From: Acidobacteriota bacterium
GTDB taxonomy: Bacteria > Acidobacteriota > Terriglobia > Terriglobales > Acidobacteriaceae
Direction: 5' to 3'
Length of the DNA: 64,000 nucleotides
NCBI GenBank assembly: GCA_021846985.1
Contig: JAJZVX010000011.1
Location: 49,944-113,943, forward strand
Part shown: positions 44,124 through 52,738 of the stretch, one piece after another
Layout of the letters: every line of letters starts with the position of its first letter
Position numbering within the stretch: position 1 is the first letter of the stretch
The notes under the pieces: generated by a model
What the model was told of the DNA's origin: nothing
Seen by the model: only the letters and a program-made list of their open reading frames with translations
Database searches by the model: none
Made by a program: the position numbers and the translations under genes

Positions 44124-45074
44124 ATGGCAGTCTCTGCAACTGTAAGTAAAAGTGCTCTATCCCTTGACGGCGCGCCGCGCCGCCTCACCCATCTGCGGCT
44201 GCTTGAAGCCGAGAGCATCCACATCTTGCGCGAAGTGGCGGCCGAGTTCGAGCGCCCCGTCATGCTCTACTCGGTGGGCAAAGATTCGTCAGTGATGCTG
44301 CGCCTGGCGCAGAAGGCATTCTATCCGGGGCCCATTCCGTTTCCCCTCCTCCACGTGGATACGGGATTCAAATTCGCTGAGATGCTGGCCTTTCGCGATG
44401 CCATGGCCCGCGAAGTGGGCGCCCAACTTCTGGTCTGGCGCAACGAAGCCGCAATCGCGGCCGGCGCTAACCCCATCGCCCTCGACACCCGGCGCTGCTG
44501 CGGACTGCTGAAGACCCAGGCGCTGCTGGACGCGCTGCGCCACTATAACTTCGACGCGGCCTTCGGCGGCGCGCGCCGCGACGAGGAAAAATCCCGCGCC
44601 AAGGAGCGCATCTATTCCTTCCGCGACAGCGCCGGACAGTGGGATCCAAAAAACCAGCGGCCGGAGCTGTGGAACCTCTACAACGCGCGCATTCATCCCG
44701 GCGAGAGCATTCGCGTGTTTCCCCTTTCCAATTGGACCGAGATGGATGTCTGGCAGTACATCCACGAGGAAAACATCCCCGTCGTCGATCTCTACTTCGC
44801 CAAAGAGCGGCCCATGTATGTGCGCGGCGATGCCCTCATTCCCACCGAGCAGGGTTTCGTGGCACTGCCCGGCGAGCAGCCTGAAAACGTCAAGTGCCGG
44901 CTGCGTTCCCTGGGTTGCAGTCCCTGCACGGGGGCCATCCGCTCGGATGCGGCGACCCTTCCTGAGATCATCGCGGAGCTGATCGCCTTCCGTTCTTCTG
45001 AGCGCGCCAATCGCATCATCGACCACGATCGGGAGGGATCCATGGAGATCAAGAAAAGGGAGGGCTACTTCTAA
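44124..45074 (+). CDS. cysD: Sulfate adenylyltransferase subunit 2 (ATP sulfurylase small subunit)
   Basis: CysD forms adenylyl-sulfate (APS) from ATP and sulfate together with the GTPase CysN. The 316-residue product has [20 protein letters not shown], the PP-loop pyrophosphatase motif [45 protein letters not shown] and the C-terminal CSPCTGAI, all typical. GAGGT lies six bases before ATG 44124. The stop and the cysN start share the TAATG overlap, so translation is probably coupled. It is preceded by the Cys-rich leader. Confidence 0.95.
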   Translation: MAVSATVSKSALSLDGAPRRLTHLRLLEAESIHILREVAAEFERPVMLYSVGKDSSVMLRLAQKAFYPGPIPFPLLHVDTGFKFAEMLAFRDAMAREVGAQLLVWRNEAAIAAGANPIALDTRRCCGLLKTQALLDALRHYNFDAAFGGARRDEEKSRAKERIYSFRDSAGQWDPKNQRPELWNLYNARIHPGESIRVFPLSNWTEMDVWQYIHEENIPVVDLYFAKERPMYVRGDALIPTEQGFVALPGEQPENVKCRLRSLGCSPCTGAIRSDAATLPEIIAELIAFRSSERANRIIDHDREGSMEIKKREGYF

Positions 45075-46798
45075 TGGCGGCGCTGACTTCCAACCCTTTT
45101 TCCATCGGCGAGTTCCTCGGCCGCGAGCGCCAGAAGGACTTGCTGCGCTTTTCCACTGCCGGCAGCGTGGACGACGGCAAATCAACCCTCATCGGACGGC
45201 TGCTCTATGACACGCAGTCGGTCTACGAGGACCAGGTGCGATCCATCCAGGGCAAGGGAACCACGGCGCCCGGCCAGATTGACTTCGCGCTGCTCACCGA
45301 TGGCCTGCGCGCCGAACGCGAGCAGGGCATCACCATCGACGTGGCCTACCGGTATTTCTCCACGGCGCGCCGCAAGTTCATCATTGCCGATACGCCCGGA
45401 CACGAGCAGTACACCCGCAACATGGCCACCGGCGCATCCACGGCCGATGCCGCCGTGGTGCTGGTCGATGCAGGCAAGGGCATCCTGATCCAGTCGCGCC
45501 GTCATGCCTACATCGCCTCGCTGCTGGGCGTGCGCCATCTCCTGGTCGCGGTGAACAAAATGGACTTGGTCGGCTACCGCGAAGAGGTGTTCCGCGCCAT
45601 CGAGAGCGAGTTTGCCCCCCTGCTGCGGCGGATTGCCGAAGACACAGGCAATCCTGTCGAGATGGCGTTCATCCCCGTTAGCGCGCTGGCGGGAGACAAT
45701 GTGGCGCGGCGCTCCAACGCCATGCCGTGGTACAACGGCCCCGCCCTCCTCGAAGTGCTGGAGTCGCTCCCCGCCTCGGAAGACCGGCACGCCGCGCCCT
45801 TCCGGTTCCCCGTGCAGCGCGTCGTGCGGCCCCATCGCTCCTTCCGTGGATTCGCCGGGCAAATCGCTTCCGGAACCGTAGCCAAAGGCAGCCAGATCGT
45901 GGTTTTGCCCTCGGGCAAAACCGCCGCGGTCACGAGAATCGTCACCTGGGACGGCGACCTCGATCACGCCACCGCGCCGTTGTCGGTCACGCTCATGCTC
46001 GATCGCGAGCTGGACGTCAGCCGCGGCGACCTGATTGCCGCTGTGGATGCGCCGCCGGTGGCGGCCAGGCGCGTGCAGGCGGCGCTCGTGTGGATGGACC
46101 AGCGTCCCCTGCAGCGCAACCGCCGCTATCTGGTCAAGCACACCAGCCAAACCGCGCCCGCGCGGGTTGCTGCCCTGGCCTATCGGACCAACGTCGGAAC
46201 GCTCGAACGCGAGGTTGCCTCTACCCTGGAGCTGAACGAAATCGGTCTCGTGCATCTCGACCTTCTCCGCCCCATGGCGGTGGACCGCTACGCGGACAAC
46301 CGCGCCACCGGCGCCTTCATCCTCATTGATCCGGAATCCAATGCAACGGTTGCGGCCGGAATGGTGACGGCCACCAGCCCCCTCGATGCTGCGGACCTCC
46401 CCGCGCAGGCGGATCCCTGGGGGCGCGTCACGGCCGCCGAACGCGAAGCGCGTTGGGGACATCGCGGCGCTGTCGTGGAACTCAACGGGCCCGCGGAAGC
46501 CATCGATGCGGTGGAGCGGTCGCTGTTTTCCATCGGCGCCGTGCCCGTGCGCCTGGAAAAGGATGAGGAGGCCTTCCTGCTCCATCCCGGCCTGCTGCCG
46601 GCCGTGGCCGCGGCGCACGCGCAGGCGGGCTTGCTGGCGCTGGTAACGGCCTCCAATGAAGAAACGCGCTTACAGGCGCGTGCCGAAGGCCGCGGTATTG
46701 CCACGGAGACGGCCGAGCCGGCTCACATGGTGGCCGCGGTACACAGATTGTTGTATGAGGCGGGGATTCTAATCTCCGCGGAAAGGGCTGGCTTGTAA
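45074..46798 (+). CDS. cysN: Sulfate adenylyltransferase subunit 1 with a degenerate APS-kinase-like tail
   Basis: The GTPase subunit of ATP sulfurylase is 574 residues here. The G domain has the P-loop GSVDDGKS (residues 30-37), DTPGHEQYTRNM and NKMD. Domains II and III end near residue 455. An extra part of about 114 residues follows from Trp461: WGHRGAVVELNGPAEAIDAV, then a long helix and VHRLLYEAGILI. This is where CysNC fusions carry APS kinase, but the GxPxSGKST loop is replaced by NGPAEAIDA, so it should not bind ATP. It is linked by TAATG to cysD and cysH. Confidence 0.92.
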   Translation: MAALTSNPFSIGEFLGRERQKDLLRFSTAGSVDDGKSTLIGRLLYDTQSVYEDQVRSIQGKGTTAPGQIDFALLTDGLRAEREQGITIDVAYRYFSTARRKFIIADTPGHEQYTRNMATGASTADAAVVLVDAGKGILIQSRRHAYIASLLGVRHLLVAVNKMDLVGYREEVFRAIESEFAPLLRRIAEDTGNPVEMAFIPVSALAGDNVARRSNAMPWYNGPALLEVLESLPASEDRHAAPFRFPVQRVVRPHRSFRGFAGQIASGTVAKGSQIVVLPSGKTAAVTRIVTWDGDLDHATAPLSVTLMLDRELDVSRGDLIAAVDAPPVAARRVQAALVWMDQRPLQRNRRYLVKHTSQTAPARVAALAYRTNVGTLEREVASTLELNEIGLVHLDLLRPMAVDRYADNRATGAFILIDPESNATVAAGMVTATSPLDAADLPAQADPWGRVTAAEREARWGHRGAVVELNGPAEAIDAVERSLFSIGAVPVRLEKDEEAFLLHPGLLPAVAAAHAQAGLLALVTASNEETRLQARAEGRGIATETAEPAHMVAAVHRLLYEAGILISAERAGL

Positions 46799-47550
46799 TG
46801 GCTACGGTGGAGATTCAAAGCGGGGTGAAGACCAAACTCGATGGAGTGCGTGAAACCTTGCGCGGCGCCATGCTGGGCAGGAACGATGTCTGCCTGACGT
46901 GCAGTTTTCAAGCCGAGGATGTGTTGCTGGCAAAGCTCGCCGTGGAACTGGACGCGAGCATTCCGGTTCTGTTTCTCGACACCGGCTATCACTTCCGCGA
47001 AACCTATGCCTACCGCGACCGCATCGCCGCGGACTGGAGGCTGAACCTCGTCAACCTGCTCCCTGAAAAGACCGTTGCCGAGCAGGAGGCGGAGCACGGG
47101 CTGCTTCATCAGTCGGCCCCCGACCGCTGCTGCAAGCTGCGCAAGGTCGAGCCCCTCTTCAAGGCCGTCGCAGAGTATGGCGTGTGGATCACGGGGCTGA
47201 GGCGCGAGCAGGCCAGCACGCGCGCTGCGCTGGATGAGGCGGCGCTCTTCACGCTTCCGGGCGGCAAGCAGGTGCTCAAGCTGGCGCCGCTGGCGGCCTG
47301 GACAACCCGCGAAGTCTGGTACGCCTGCGAGCAACTGGAAATTCCACTGCTGCCGCTCTATGAGCGCGGCTACCCCTCGATCGGATGCGAGCCTTGCACC
47401 ACGCTCCCGCTCGATGCAAGCGATCCGCGCTCCGGGCGCTGGGGCGGCCGGAAGGTCGAGTGCGGCATTCACATCGAGCCTGCGGCCTCGAGTCAGAACC
47501 CGCGGGAAAACGCGCAGGGGGCGTCGTGCGCTACGGCATCGGATTCCTGA
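46798..47550 (+). CDS. cysH: Assimilatory APS reductase ([4Fe-4S], thioredoxin-dependent)
   Basis: The 250-residue product belongs to the PAPS/APS reductase family. The Cys pattern Cys111-Cys112 (DRCCKLRKVEPL) with Cys197 and Cys200 (CEPC) forms the [4Fe-4S] site that marks APS-using enzymes, while PAPS-only enzymes lack it. The catalytic Cys is Cys222 in VECGIH near the C-terminus. It reduces APS to sulfite. Its start overlaps the cysN stop (TAATG). A tauE-like gene begins inside its end, 25 bases before the stop. The C-terminal 20 residues are Ser/Ala-rich. Confidence 0.93.
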   Translation: MATVEIQSGVKTKLDGVRETLRGAMLGRNDVCLTCSFQAEDVLLAKLAVELDASIPVLFLDTGYHFRETYAYRDRIAADWRLNLVNLLPEKTVAEQEAEHGLLHQSAPDRCCKLRKVEPLFKAVAEYGVWITGLRREQASTRAALDEAALFTLPGGKQVLKLAPLAAWTTREVWYACEQLEIPLLPLYERGYPSIGCEPCTTLPLDASDPRSGRWGGRKVECGIHIEPAASSQNPRENAQGASCATASDS

Positions 47551-48479
47551 TTGCCCTCTTCATCGCATTGACCGGCGTGGGGGCCGGCACCATCACCGTG
47601 CCCGTCCTGGTGCTGTTTCTGCGCGTGCCGGCCGCGGAAGCGGTCGGCATCGGCCTGGCCTTCACCGCCGCCGTCAAGTTCATCCTGGTTCCCGTGCAGG
47701 TGGCGCAGCGCCGGGTGGCATGGCGAACCCTCGGCTTCATGCTCCTCGGCGGCGCGCCCGGCGTCGTTGCGGGCTCATTGCTTCTGCGGCGGCTGGCCGG
47801 CAGCGGACCGCAGAACCTCCTCCACGCGCTGCTGGGCGCCGTCCTGGTGGCCACTGCCGCCTTCCAGATCGCCGACTGTTGTCGTCGCCGGGAGGAGCGG
47901 CGGCCGCCGCCGCGCGAGCGCACCCGCTGGCTGGCGGCGCTCATGCTGCCCGTGGGCATGGAAGTGGGGTTTTCGTCGGCGGGCGCGGGGGCGCTGGGCA
48001 GTGTGGCGCTGCTCGGGCTCACCTCGCTCGCGCCTGCGCAAGTGGTCGGAACGGACCTCGCTTTTGGCTTTGCCCTCTCGTTCCTGGGCAGCGCCGTGCA
48101 CTGGCTCGCAGGCGCGCCAGACACGCGCTTGCTGTGCCAGTTGATTGCCGGCGGGCTCCCCGGCGCCCTTTGCGGCGCCATGCTGAGCACGCGGGTTCCC
48201 CGCCGCGCACTGCGCCTGGCGCTCTTGCTCTGGCTCCTGGCGCTGGGTGGCCAGTTGTTGTTCCGCGGTTACTGGGTGTGGGCGGCGCAACACGCGGCTG
48301 GCAGGCAAAAAGAAGATCTCGCCCTGCATCTGCGTCCGGGGGGAGGGAGGGCAGCGCGGAATGTCGCTTCAGCGCCGGGGAACAAACCCGTCAACGAGAG
48401 AAATTTGCATCCGGCGGGTAGCGGGCAGGCGCGCTCCGTTGGCCCGTTACGCGCTTGCCCGCACAAGCCAAGCCGCTGA
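47526..48479 (+). CDS. TauE/SafE family sulfite/organosulfonate transporter
   Basis: From GTG 47526 the product is 317 residues with about eight transmembrane helices: FLIALFIALTGVGAGTITVPVLVLFL at the start, a second half with GMEVGFSSAGAGALGSVALLGL and GTDLAFGFALSFLGSA. Both repeats are typical of TauE/SafE (DUF81). Here it may export sulfite or import a sulfur anion for the cys genes. The final 55 residues are Gly/Pro-rich, not hydrophobic and unlike the family; they may be a late extension. The frame overlaps cysH by 25 bases, and GGGGG precedes the GTG. Confidence 0.8.
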   Translation: MRYGIGFLIALFIALTGVGAGTITVPVLVLFLRVPAAEAVGIGLAFTAAVKFILVPVQVAQRRVAWRTLGFMLLGGAPGVVAGSLLLRRLAGSGPQNLLHALLGAVLVATAAFQIADCCRRREERRPPPRERTRWLAALMLPVGMEVGFSSAGAGALGSVALLGLTSLAPAQVVGTDLAFGFALSFLGSAVHWLAGAPDTRLLCQLIAGGLPGALCGAMLSTRVPRRALRLALLLWLLALGGQLLFRGYWVWAAQHAAGRQKEDLALHLRPGGGRAARNVASAPGNKPVNERNLHPAGSGQARSVGPLRACPHKPSR

Positions 48480-48527
48480 GCGATGGGGAAGGCAACTCAT
48501 CGTCTGAACCTGGCGCCGGCATGGCGT

Positions 48528-48800
48528 CTATTTAAACTGGGAGATAAAATCGTAGATGTAGTAGCCAATCACAAACAGCGTGGCCACTGCAACCACCCAC
48601 ATCAAGGTGCGCAACACCGGCTCCAATTTGCCCACCTTGGCCGCAATTTCAGCTTGCGCCTGTCTTTCCTGGTCAAACGACTCGTCCAGAAAGATCTGGT
48701 CCTCCTCGTCGCGGGTGAGACGTGAGCGATAGAGATACATCGCAAACGTAACCACGACCAGCACACCCCACACTGCCCACATTACCGGAACAAACGTCAT
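48528..48800 (-). CDS. Small hypothetical membrane protein
   Basis: From ATG 48800, preceded by GGAGG at six-base spacing, the product is 90 residues. It has a hydrophobic N-terminal helix (PVMWAVWGVLVVVTFAMYLY), an acidic middle (DEEDQIFLDESFDQER), and a second membrane helix at the end (LRTLMWVVAVATLFVIGYYI). I recognise no family. It converges with tauE and is divergent from the erpA-like gene. Confidence 0.55.
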   Translation of the reverse strand: MTFVPVMWAVWGVLVVVTFAMYLYRSRLTRDEEDQIFLDESFDQERQAQAEIAAKVGKLEPVLRTLMWVVAVATLFVIGYYIYDFISQFK

Positions 48801-49131
48801 ACGCCACCTCCGAAAGGCTTCTGGCCTCAATTGCTACTGGCAGGCTCCTTCGGCAGTTGCAACTTTGTGAGCATGGGAGCCTTCCGGTTGAACATCATAG
48901 CCCCGATTGCATATCCGTGTAGAGATAAAAAATTACAAGAGGGTATCTTTCCAGTGAGCCTGCCCGGACACCGTGCGCAGGCAAAGACGATTCCGGCCCA
49001 AAAGCTGTTTGCGACTCCGGCATCGCTGGTTGCATCCGATACAATGAAAGTACCGGGAGGCCCTTGAAGCGCGGCCCGGACAACGGTACTCTTACCGGTA
49101 ACAGCAAGTATTTCAAGTATTGGGAGAGAAT
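48801..49131. other. Gene-free divergent region
   Basis: These 331 bases separate the small membrane gene (minus) from the erpA-like gene (plus). A good minus-10-like TACAAT occurs at 49040-49045 but without a convincing minus-35 partner at normal spacing. Nothing else was recognised. Confidence 0.4.
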
Positions 49132-49503
49132 ATGGCTACCCCGACGGCAACACCCGCACCCGAAACCGTGAAGAAGGCACCCCTCAACCTGACCCCCCAG
49201 GCGGTCGCCAAGGTGCGCGAGATCATGGCCACCCAGGATCCGCTTCCCGCCGGACTGCGCATCGGCGTGGTGGGAGGAGGCTGCTCGGGTTTCCAATATT
49301 CCATGGCGTTCGAAAACCAGAGCGGCATGATGGACAAGGTCTTCCACTTCGACGACCTGAAGATTTTTGTGGATGCCACCTCGCTGATGTATCTGGACGG
49401 CTGCACGGTAGACTACGTCGAGACGCTGGAAGCGGCTGGATTCAAGTTCGATAACCCGAACGTCAAAAATACCTGCGGCTGCGGATCGTCGTTCAGCGTG
49501 TAG
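49132..49503 (+). CDS. erpA: A-type iron-sulfur carrier (IscA/SufA/ErpA family)
   Basis: The product is 123 residues from ATG 49132, with GGGAG six bases upstream. It shows LTPQAVAKVREIM, GLRIGVVGGGCSGFQYSM with Cys51, and the C-terminal NTCGCGSSFSV with Cys115 and Cys117: the three cluster-binding cysteines of the family. It delivers [Fe-S] clusters to target proteins. ErpA, IscA and SufA cannot be told apart by sequence alone here, and no isc or suf genes are nearby. Confidence 0.85.
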   Translation: MATPTATPAPETVKKAPLNLTPQAVAKVREIMATQDPLPAGLRIGVVGGGCSGFQYSMAFENQSGMMDKVFHFDDLKIFVDATSLMYLDGCTVDYVETLEAAGFKFDNPNVKNTCGCGSSFSV

Positions 49504-49526
49504 ACGCTCCCGGCTTTTTTCGCGCG

Positions 49527-49564
49527 AAGGCCCGCCCCCCCCAGCAAGGGGGAGGGGCCTTTTT
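49527..49564 (+). terminator. Intrinsic terminator behind the erpA-like gene
   Basis: AAGGCCCGCCCCCC (from 49527) can pair with GGGGGAGGGGCCTT (from 49548), closing on a small AGCAA loop and followed by TTTT. It starts 23 bases after the erpA stop and also faces the end of the gspG-like gene at 49582. Confidence 0.75.
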
Positions 49565-49581
49565 GCTGCCAGAAAACGCCG

Positions 49582-50541
49582 CTATGGATTGGGGTTGCTG
49601 CTCGGCGGCGGCGTCGGGCTGCCGCTGCCGCTGCCAAAACTGCTGGGCGAGGAACTGCCAAAGGAACTGCCGCCTGAGGAACTGCCAAAGGAACTGCCAA
49701 ATCCCGTCCCGCTGCCGGTCAGCCCCCCGCTGCCGGGTGTGCCGCCGGTAATCGGAGTTGCCCCGGCCGGGCCGCCGCCTGCGCTCATCGTATTCAGGTC
49801 GGCGCTGGGGTCGTAGACAAACTCCCACTCGTTGTAGTGGTTCTTGGTTTTATAAATAAGGATGGCCTGTTTGGGACTCACGGGCTTAAACCCAATGATC
49901 CCCATGCCCCCGAAGGTCTGACCGCCAAACGCCCCGCTGCCGGTCGTGCTTCCCCCGGGCGTGGCGGACGGCGTGGCAGACGTGCCGCCGATCCCGGCCG
50001 TCGAACTGTCGGTCGGGCTGGAACTGCTCAGGGTGCTGCTTCCGCCCAGCGTGCTGCTCATGTCGGTGGAACCAAAACCGGAGGAAGGCGTAAGGCTGGA
50101 GCCAAGCGTCTGGGCGCCGGCTACGCCTGGTCCCACCCCTCCCATCCCCATTCCGGCCAGCGGCTGGCCAAAGAAGCCCATCGCCGTCGGAGCCTTGTTC
50201 TCGCCAAAGTGAATGGGCTTCCAGTCCTCCTTGCCGGTGAGCGGATCCACGTACTTCTTGCGCAGAAATCGGTAGTTATTGGGGCCGGACGGCTTGACCA
50301 GCGCATCGATATTCGGCGGGTACGAGCCGTTTTTCCGGTAGTACATCTTGAGGGCCCGGATGTACTGCTTGCCGCGCTGGATGGTCTCCACTTCGCGGTC
50401 GCGCTGAATCTCCTTCGTGATGGCCGGAATGGCGACCGAGAGCGAAATGGTGAATAGTACCAGCAGGCACATCGCGGCCAGCAGCATGTAGCCTTCTTCG
50501 CCCGGCTGGGCCGGGCCGCGGATTGGGTGTCGCTCGTTCAT
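49582..50541 (-). CDS. GspG-like type II secretion/pilus pseudopilin with Ser/Gly-rich tail
   Basis: The 319-residue product has a type IV pilin-like N-terminus: GEEGYMLLAAMCLLVLFTIS, a prepilin-peptidase-like site Gly-Tyr (expected between the Gly and Tyr) before a hydrophobic helix, with neither Phe at +1 nor Glu at +5. GspG-type sequence follows: KQYIRALKMYYRKNGSYPPN, VKPSGPNNYRFLRKKYVDPL. The last 190 residues are Ser/Gly/Thr-rich repeats with short alternations of aromatic strands, unlike normal GspG. This low-complexity tail contains the 23-base direct repeat listed separately. It is the last gene of the pilus/secretion-like operon. Confidence 0.78.
   Translation of the reverse strand: MNERHPIRGPAQPGEEGYMLLAAMCLLVLFTISLSVAIPAITKEIQRDREVETIQRGKQYIRALKMYYRKNGSYPPNIDALVKPSGPNNYRFLRKKYVDPLTGKEDWKPIHFGENKAPTAMGFFGQPLAGMGMGGVGPGVAGAQTLGSSLTPSSGFGSTDMSSTLGGSSTLSSSSPTDSSTAGIGGTSATPSATPGGSTTGSGAFGGQTFGGMGIIGFKPVSPKQAILIYKTKNHYNEWEFVYDPSADLNTMSAGGGPAGATPITGGTPGSGGLTGSGTGFGSSFGSSSGGSSFGSSSPSSFGSGSGSPTPPPSSNPNP
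49649..49698. repeat. 23-bp direct repeat inside the pseudopilin gene
   Basis: The same 23 bases occur at 49649-49671 and 49676-49698, a 27-base period. They encode Gly/Ser/Phe repeats in the C-terminal tail of the pseudopilin gene. Such tracts are prone to length change by slippage. Confidence 0.7.
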
Positions 50542-50626
50542 CTCTGTTGCTTGACCGCCTCCTGCTTTTCAACTTCGGCGGCGCGCCTGCTCCTTGCTGC
50601 TTTGGCGCGCCCCGCGGGACTGCTCC

Positions 50627-51247
50627 CTAATTCGGCGTCATCGCGAGGGTTTGCAAGTTGTTGTAACTCAGGTCGGTTACTTGCACGCTGCCCGGCAAAA
50701 TCGCCCCCACCTTGTAGCGGTGGTCGATGATGTCTCCGCTTCGCGCTTCGAAAATATCGTCTCCGTGGACAAAGAAGGCGTGCAGTTGCCTGTCTTTGGA
50801 CTGGGCGTAACCAAAGTACTTCAAATCAATGGCCGGCGGCCGGGGCACGGACGGCGTTAACGGAGCCCCGGCGGCCACCGAAACTTGTCCGGCGCGCGGA
50901 CTCTTCACCGGAGCCTCAATGGTCACCGGCCCCGAGTCGGCCGAAAATATATTCCTCCCGGTCCCGGCATATTCCACGTTCTCCGTCAGGGCGAGCTTGT
51001 CCAGATGGAGCGAGGGATCCAGGCTGTAATCCGTCAGCTTGCGCGCGTCCGGTCCGGGAGCCGCAGCCGGACCACCCTGACCCGACCCCGGTGCGACGGC
51101 AGGATGTACCGGTACCGAGACGGCGTGCGCGGCCGGCCGGAAAAACGATCCGTAGATCTCCCAGCCCCCGATGCAGACAATCAGCACAAAAAGGGCCACC
51201 ACCACATAAACCTGGCGCTTGTTCTCGAGTCCGGAGCGCATGGCCAT
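50627..51247 (-). CDS. PilP/GspC-like assembly platform protein
   Basis: The 206-residue product has a short cytoplasmic start, one membrane helix (QVYVVVALFVLIVCIGGWEI), a Pro/Ala linker, and a small C-terminal beta domain with LKYFGYAQSKDRQLHAFFVH and GDIIDHRYKVGAILPGSVQV, which recalls GspC/PilP. These link the inner-membrane platform to the secretin. Position directly after pilO and before the pseudopilin supports the call. Sequence similarity is modest, so no symbol is given. Confidence 0.6.
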   Translation of the reverse strand: MAMRSGLENKRQVYVVVALFVLIVCIGGWEIYGSFFRPAAHAVSVPVHPAVAPGSGQGGPAAAPGPDARKLTDYSLDPSLHLDKLALTENVEYAGTGRNIFSADSGPVTIEAPVKSPRAGQVSVAAGAPLTPSVPRPPAIDLKYFGYAQSKDRQLHAFFVHGDDIFEARSGDIIDHRYKVGAILPGSVQVTDLSYNNLQTLAMTPN

Positions 51248-51250
51248 GGC

Positions 51251-51880
51251 TTACTCGCCCTCCTTGGCCGGGGCGGCAGCCTCGGTGCCGGTAGCCGTCG
51301 GCAGTCCGCTCGCTGCCGCATCCTCGGGACGCATCCAGGTGGAAAACCGCAGACGCAGGTTCACCAGGCCCCCTTGCTGCCCCGTCAGAGACATGGCGCG
51401 GATCACAAAGAAGGTCGGGTCGCGTTCCAGTGCGTTCACAAAGCGCATGATCTGCGGATATTCCCCGCTGATGCCTGCGTCCATGGTGATCTCCGTCAGG
51501 CGCGCCCCCGGCCGCCCCTGCAGATACGAAACCCGCGTCAGACGCACCCCCGCCTTCACCTGCAACTCGCCTATGCGCCCGGCAATGGCCGAGTAGCTGG
51601 TGGGGATACGCTTGGCGTAAAACTCCTTGATTTGTTCGCGGGTCTTGTCCACGCGCTTGTCCAGGCCGCGCAGCGGAACGGTTTCCAGTTCCAGGGCCTT
51701 CAGATCGACCTGCTTGTTGGCCAGGGCATCGGAGTGGCTCATGCTGGTATCCATAAAGTCGATACCGCACCAGATGCCGAGGACAATGGTCAGCATCAAA
51801 AGCAAGCCCGCGCCCGCATAGTGCCAGGTGAGTGGGGAAGTCAGATGTTCGCGCCAGTGCGCCGGAGGACGCAATCTCAT
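51251..51880 (-). CDS. pilO: PilO-like type IV pilus assembly protein
   Basis: The product is 209 residues with one membrane helix near the start (YAGAGLLLMLTIVLGIWCGI), a coiled coil (about residues 60-95, RGLDKRVDKTREQIKEFYAK), and a ferredoxin-like C-terminal part (GISGEYPQIMRFVNALERDP), matching PilO. PilO pairs with PilN on the periplasmic face of the inner membrane. Its start overlaps the pilN stop by the ATGA arrangement. Confidence 0.75.
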   Translation of the reverse strand: MRLRPPAHWREHLTSPLTWHYAGAGLLLMLTIVLGIWCGIDFMDTSMSHSDALANKQVDLKALELETVPLRGLDKRVDKTREQIKEFYAKRIPTSYSAIAGRIGELQVKAGVRLTRVSYLQGRPGARLTEITMDAGISGEYPQIMRFVNALERDPTFFVIRAMSLTGQQGGLVNLRLRFSTWMRPEDAAASGLPTATGTEAAAPAKEGE

Positions 51881-52734
51881 CGGGAACCTCCTTGCGCAGG
51901 TTCGTGGTGGGCCGCCGGCGGCTGCGCCGTGCCTGCGTGAGGTTTGCGCAAGGCGCCGGATCCGGCAGCCGCAGGCACTGGCCGCTTGCGGAACTCTGCC
52001 GCCTGGCCCGACCGGTGCTGCGGATTCGGCTTGGCCGTCCGGGGCTTCACTGCGGCTTTGCGCCTCGCCGGCGCCTTCCCGTCTGCCTCTCCGGAATCTT
52101 TGCTCTGGCCGGCCTTGTCCGCCTTCTTGAACTCGGCCAGCGTGATCGGATTGTACTGGGCCTGGATGTCGAAGTTGACGCGGTTCGATGCGCTCACAGG
52201 CTCCAGATGCTGGTTCGCCCCGCCCGTGGCTTCCGCATTTTCACCCACGATGCGCGGAAGCGTAAAGCGCCGGGAGTGCTCGAGGTTCGCCACCAGTTGC
52301 ACGGCGCGGTCGCGCGGTCCCGCCACGCGCAGCCGGAGCGTGATGCGGCCGTCCTTTTCGCGCAGCGGCTCCAGCGTGGAAACCTGCACGCCGCCGGGAA
52401 GAACCGTCTCCAGATCTTCCATCGCCAGCGTCCATGAGAACGTCTTCTCGTCGAAAAGCTGGTTCAGGGTCGTCGACTCGGCCAGCAACTGAACATTCTG
52501 TGGCTCCTGCATCATGTTGCGGTAGCCCTGCCGCTCCTGATTGATGGCGGCGATCTTTCCATCCAGGGAGTGGTCCCGGGCGCGGGCCTGCTCGGCCTTG
52601 TTGTGAAGCAGATAAAACCCGCCCGTGAAAACCAGCGACAGCAGGGCCAGCGCGCCCATGAGCATGCGCAGGCGCTTGAGGGCCGGTCCAATGTCCGTAA
52701 AGGGACGGGTGGCGAGATTGAGCGTGATGCGCAT
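51877..52734 (-). CDS. pilN: PilN-like type IV pilus assembly protein
   Basis: The 285-residue product begins MRITLNLATRPFTD, a PilN/fimbrial-assembly-like start with a cytoplasmic conserved tip that binds PilM in characterised systems. One membrane helix follows (MLMGALALLSLVFTGGFYLL), then a coiled coil (AEQARARDHSLDGKIAAINQ) and a ferredoxin-like domain. The last 75 residues are Lys/Pro/Ala-rich and extend beyond the normal PilN end. It lies four bases after pilM. Confidence 0.78.
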   Translation of the reverse strand: MRITLNLATRPFTDIGPALKRLRMLMGALALLSLVFTGGFYLLHNKAEQARARDHSLDGKIAAINQERQGYRNMMQEPQNVQLLAESTTLNQLFDEKTFSWTLAMEDLETVLPGGVQVSTLEPLREKDGRITLRLRVAGPRDRAVQLVANLEHSRRFTLPRIVGENAEATGGANQHLEPVSASNRVNFDIQAQYNPITLAEFKKADKAGQSKDSGEADGKAPARRKAAVKPRTAKPNPQHRSGQAAEFRKRPVPAAAGSGALRKPHAGTAQPPAAHHEPAQGGSR

Positions 52735-52738
52735 GGGG

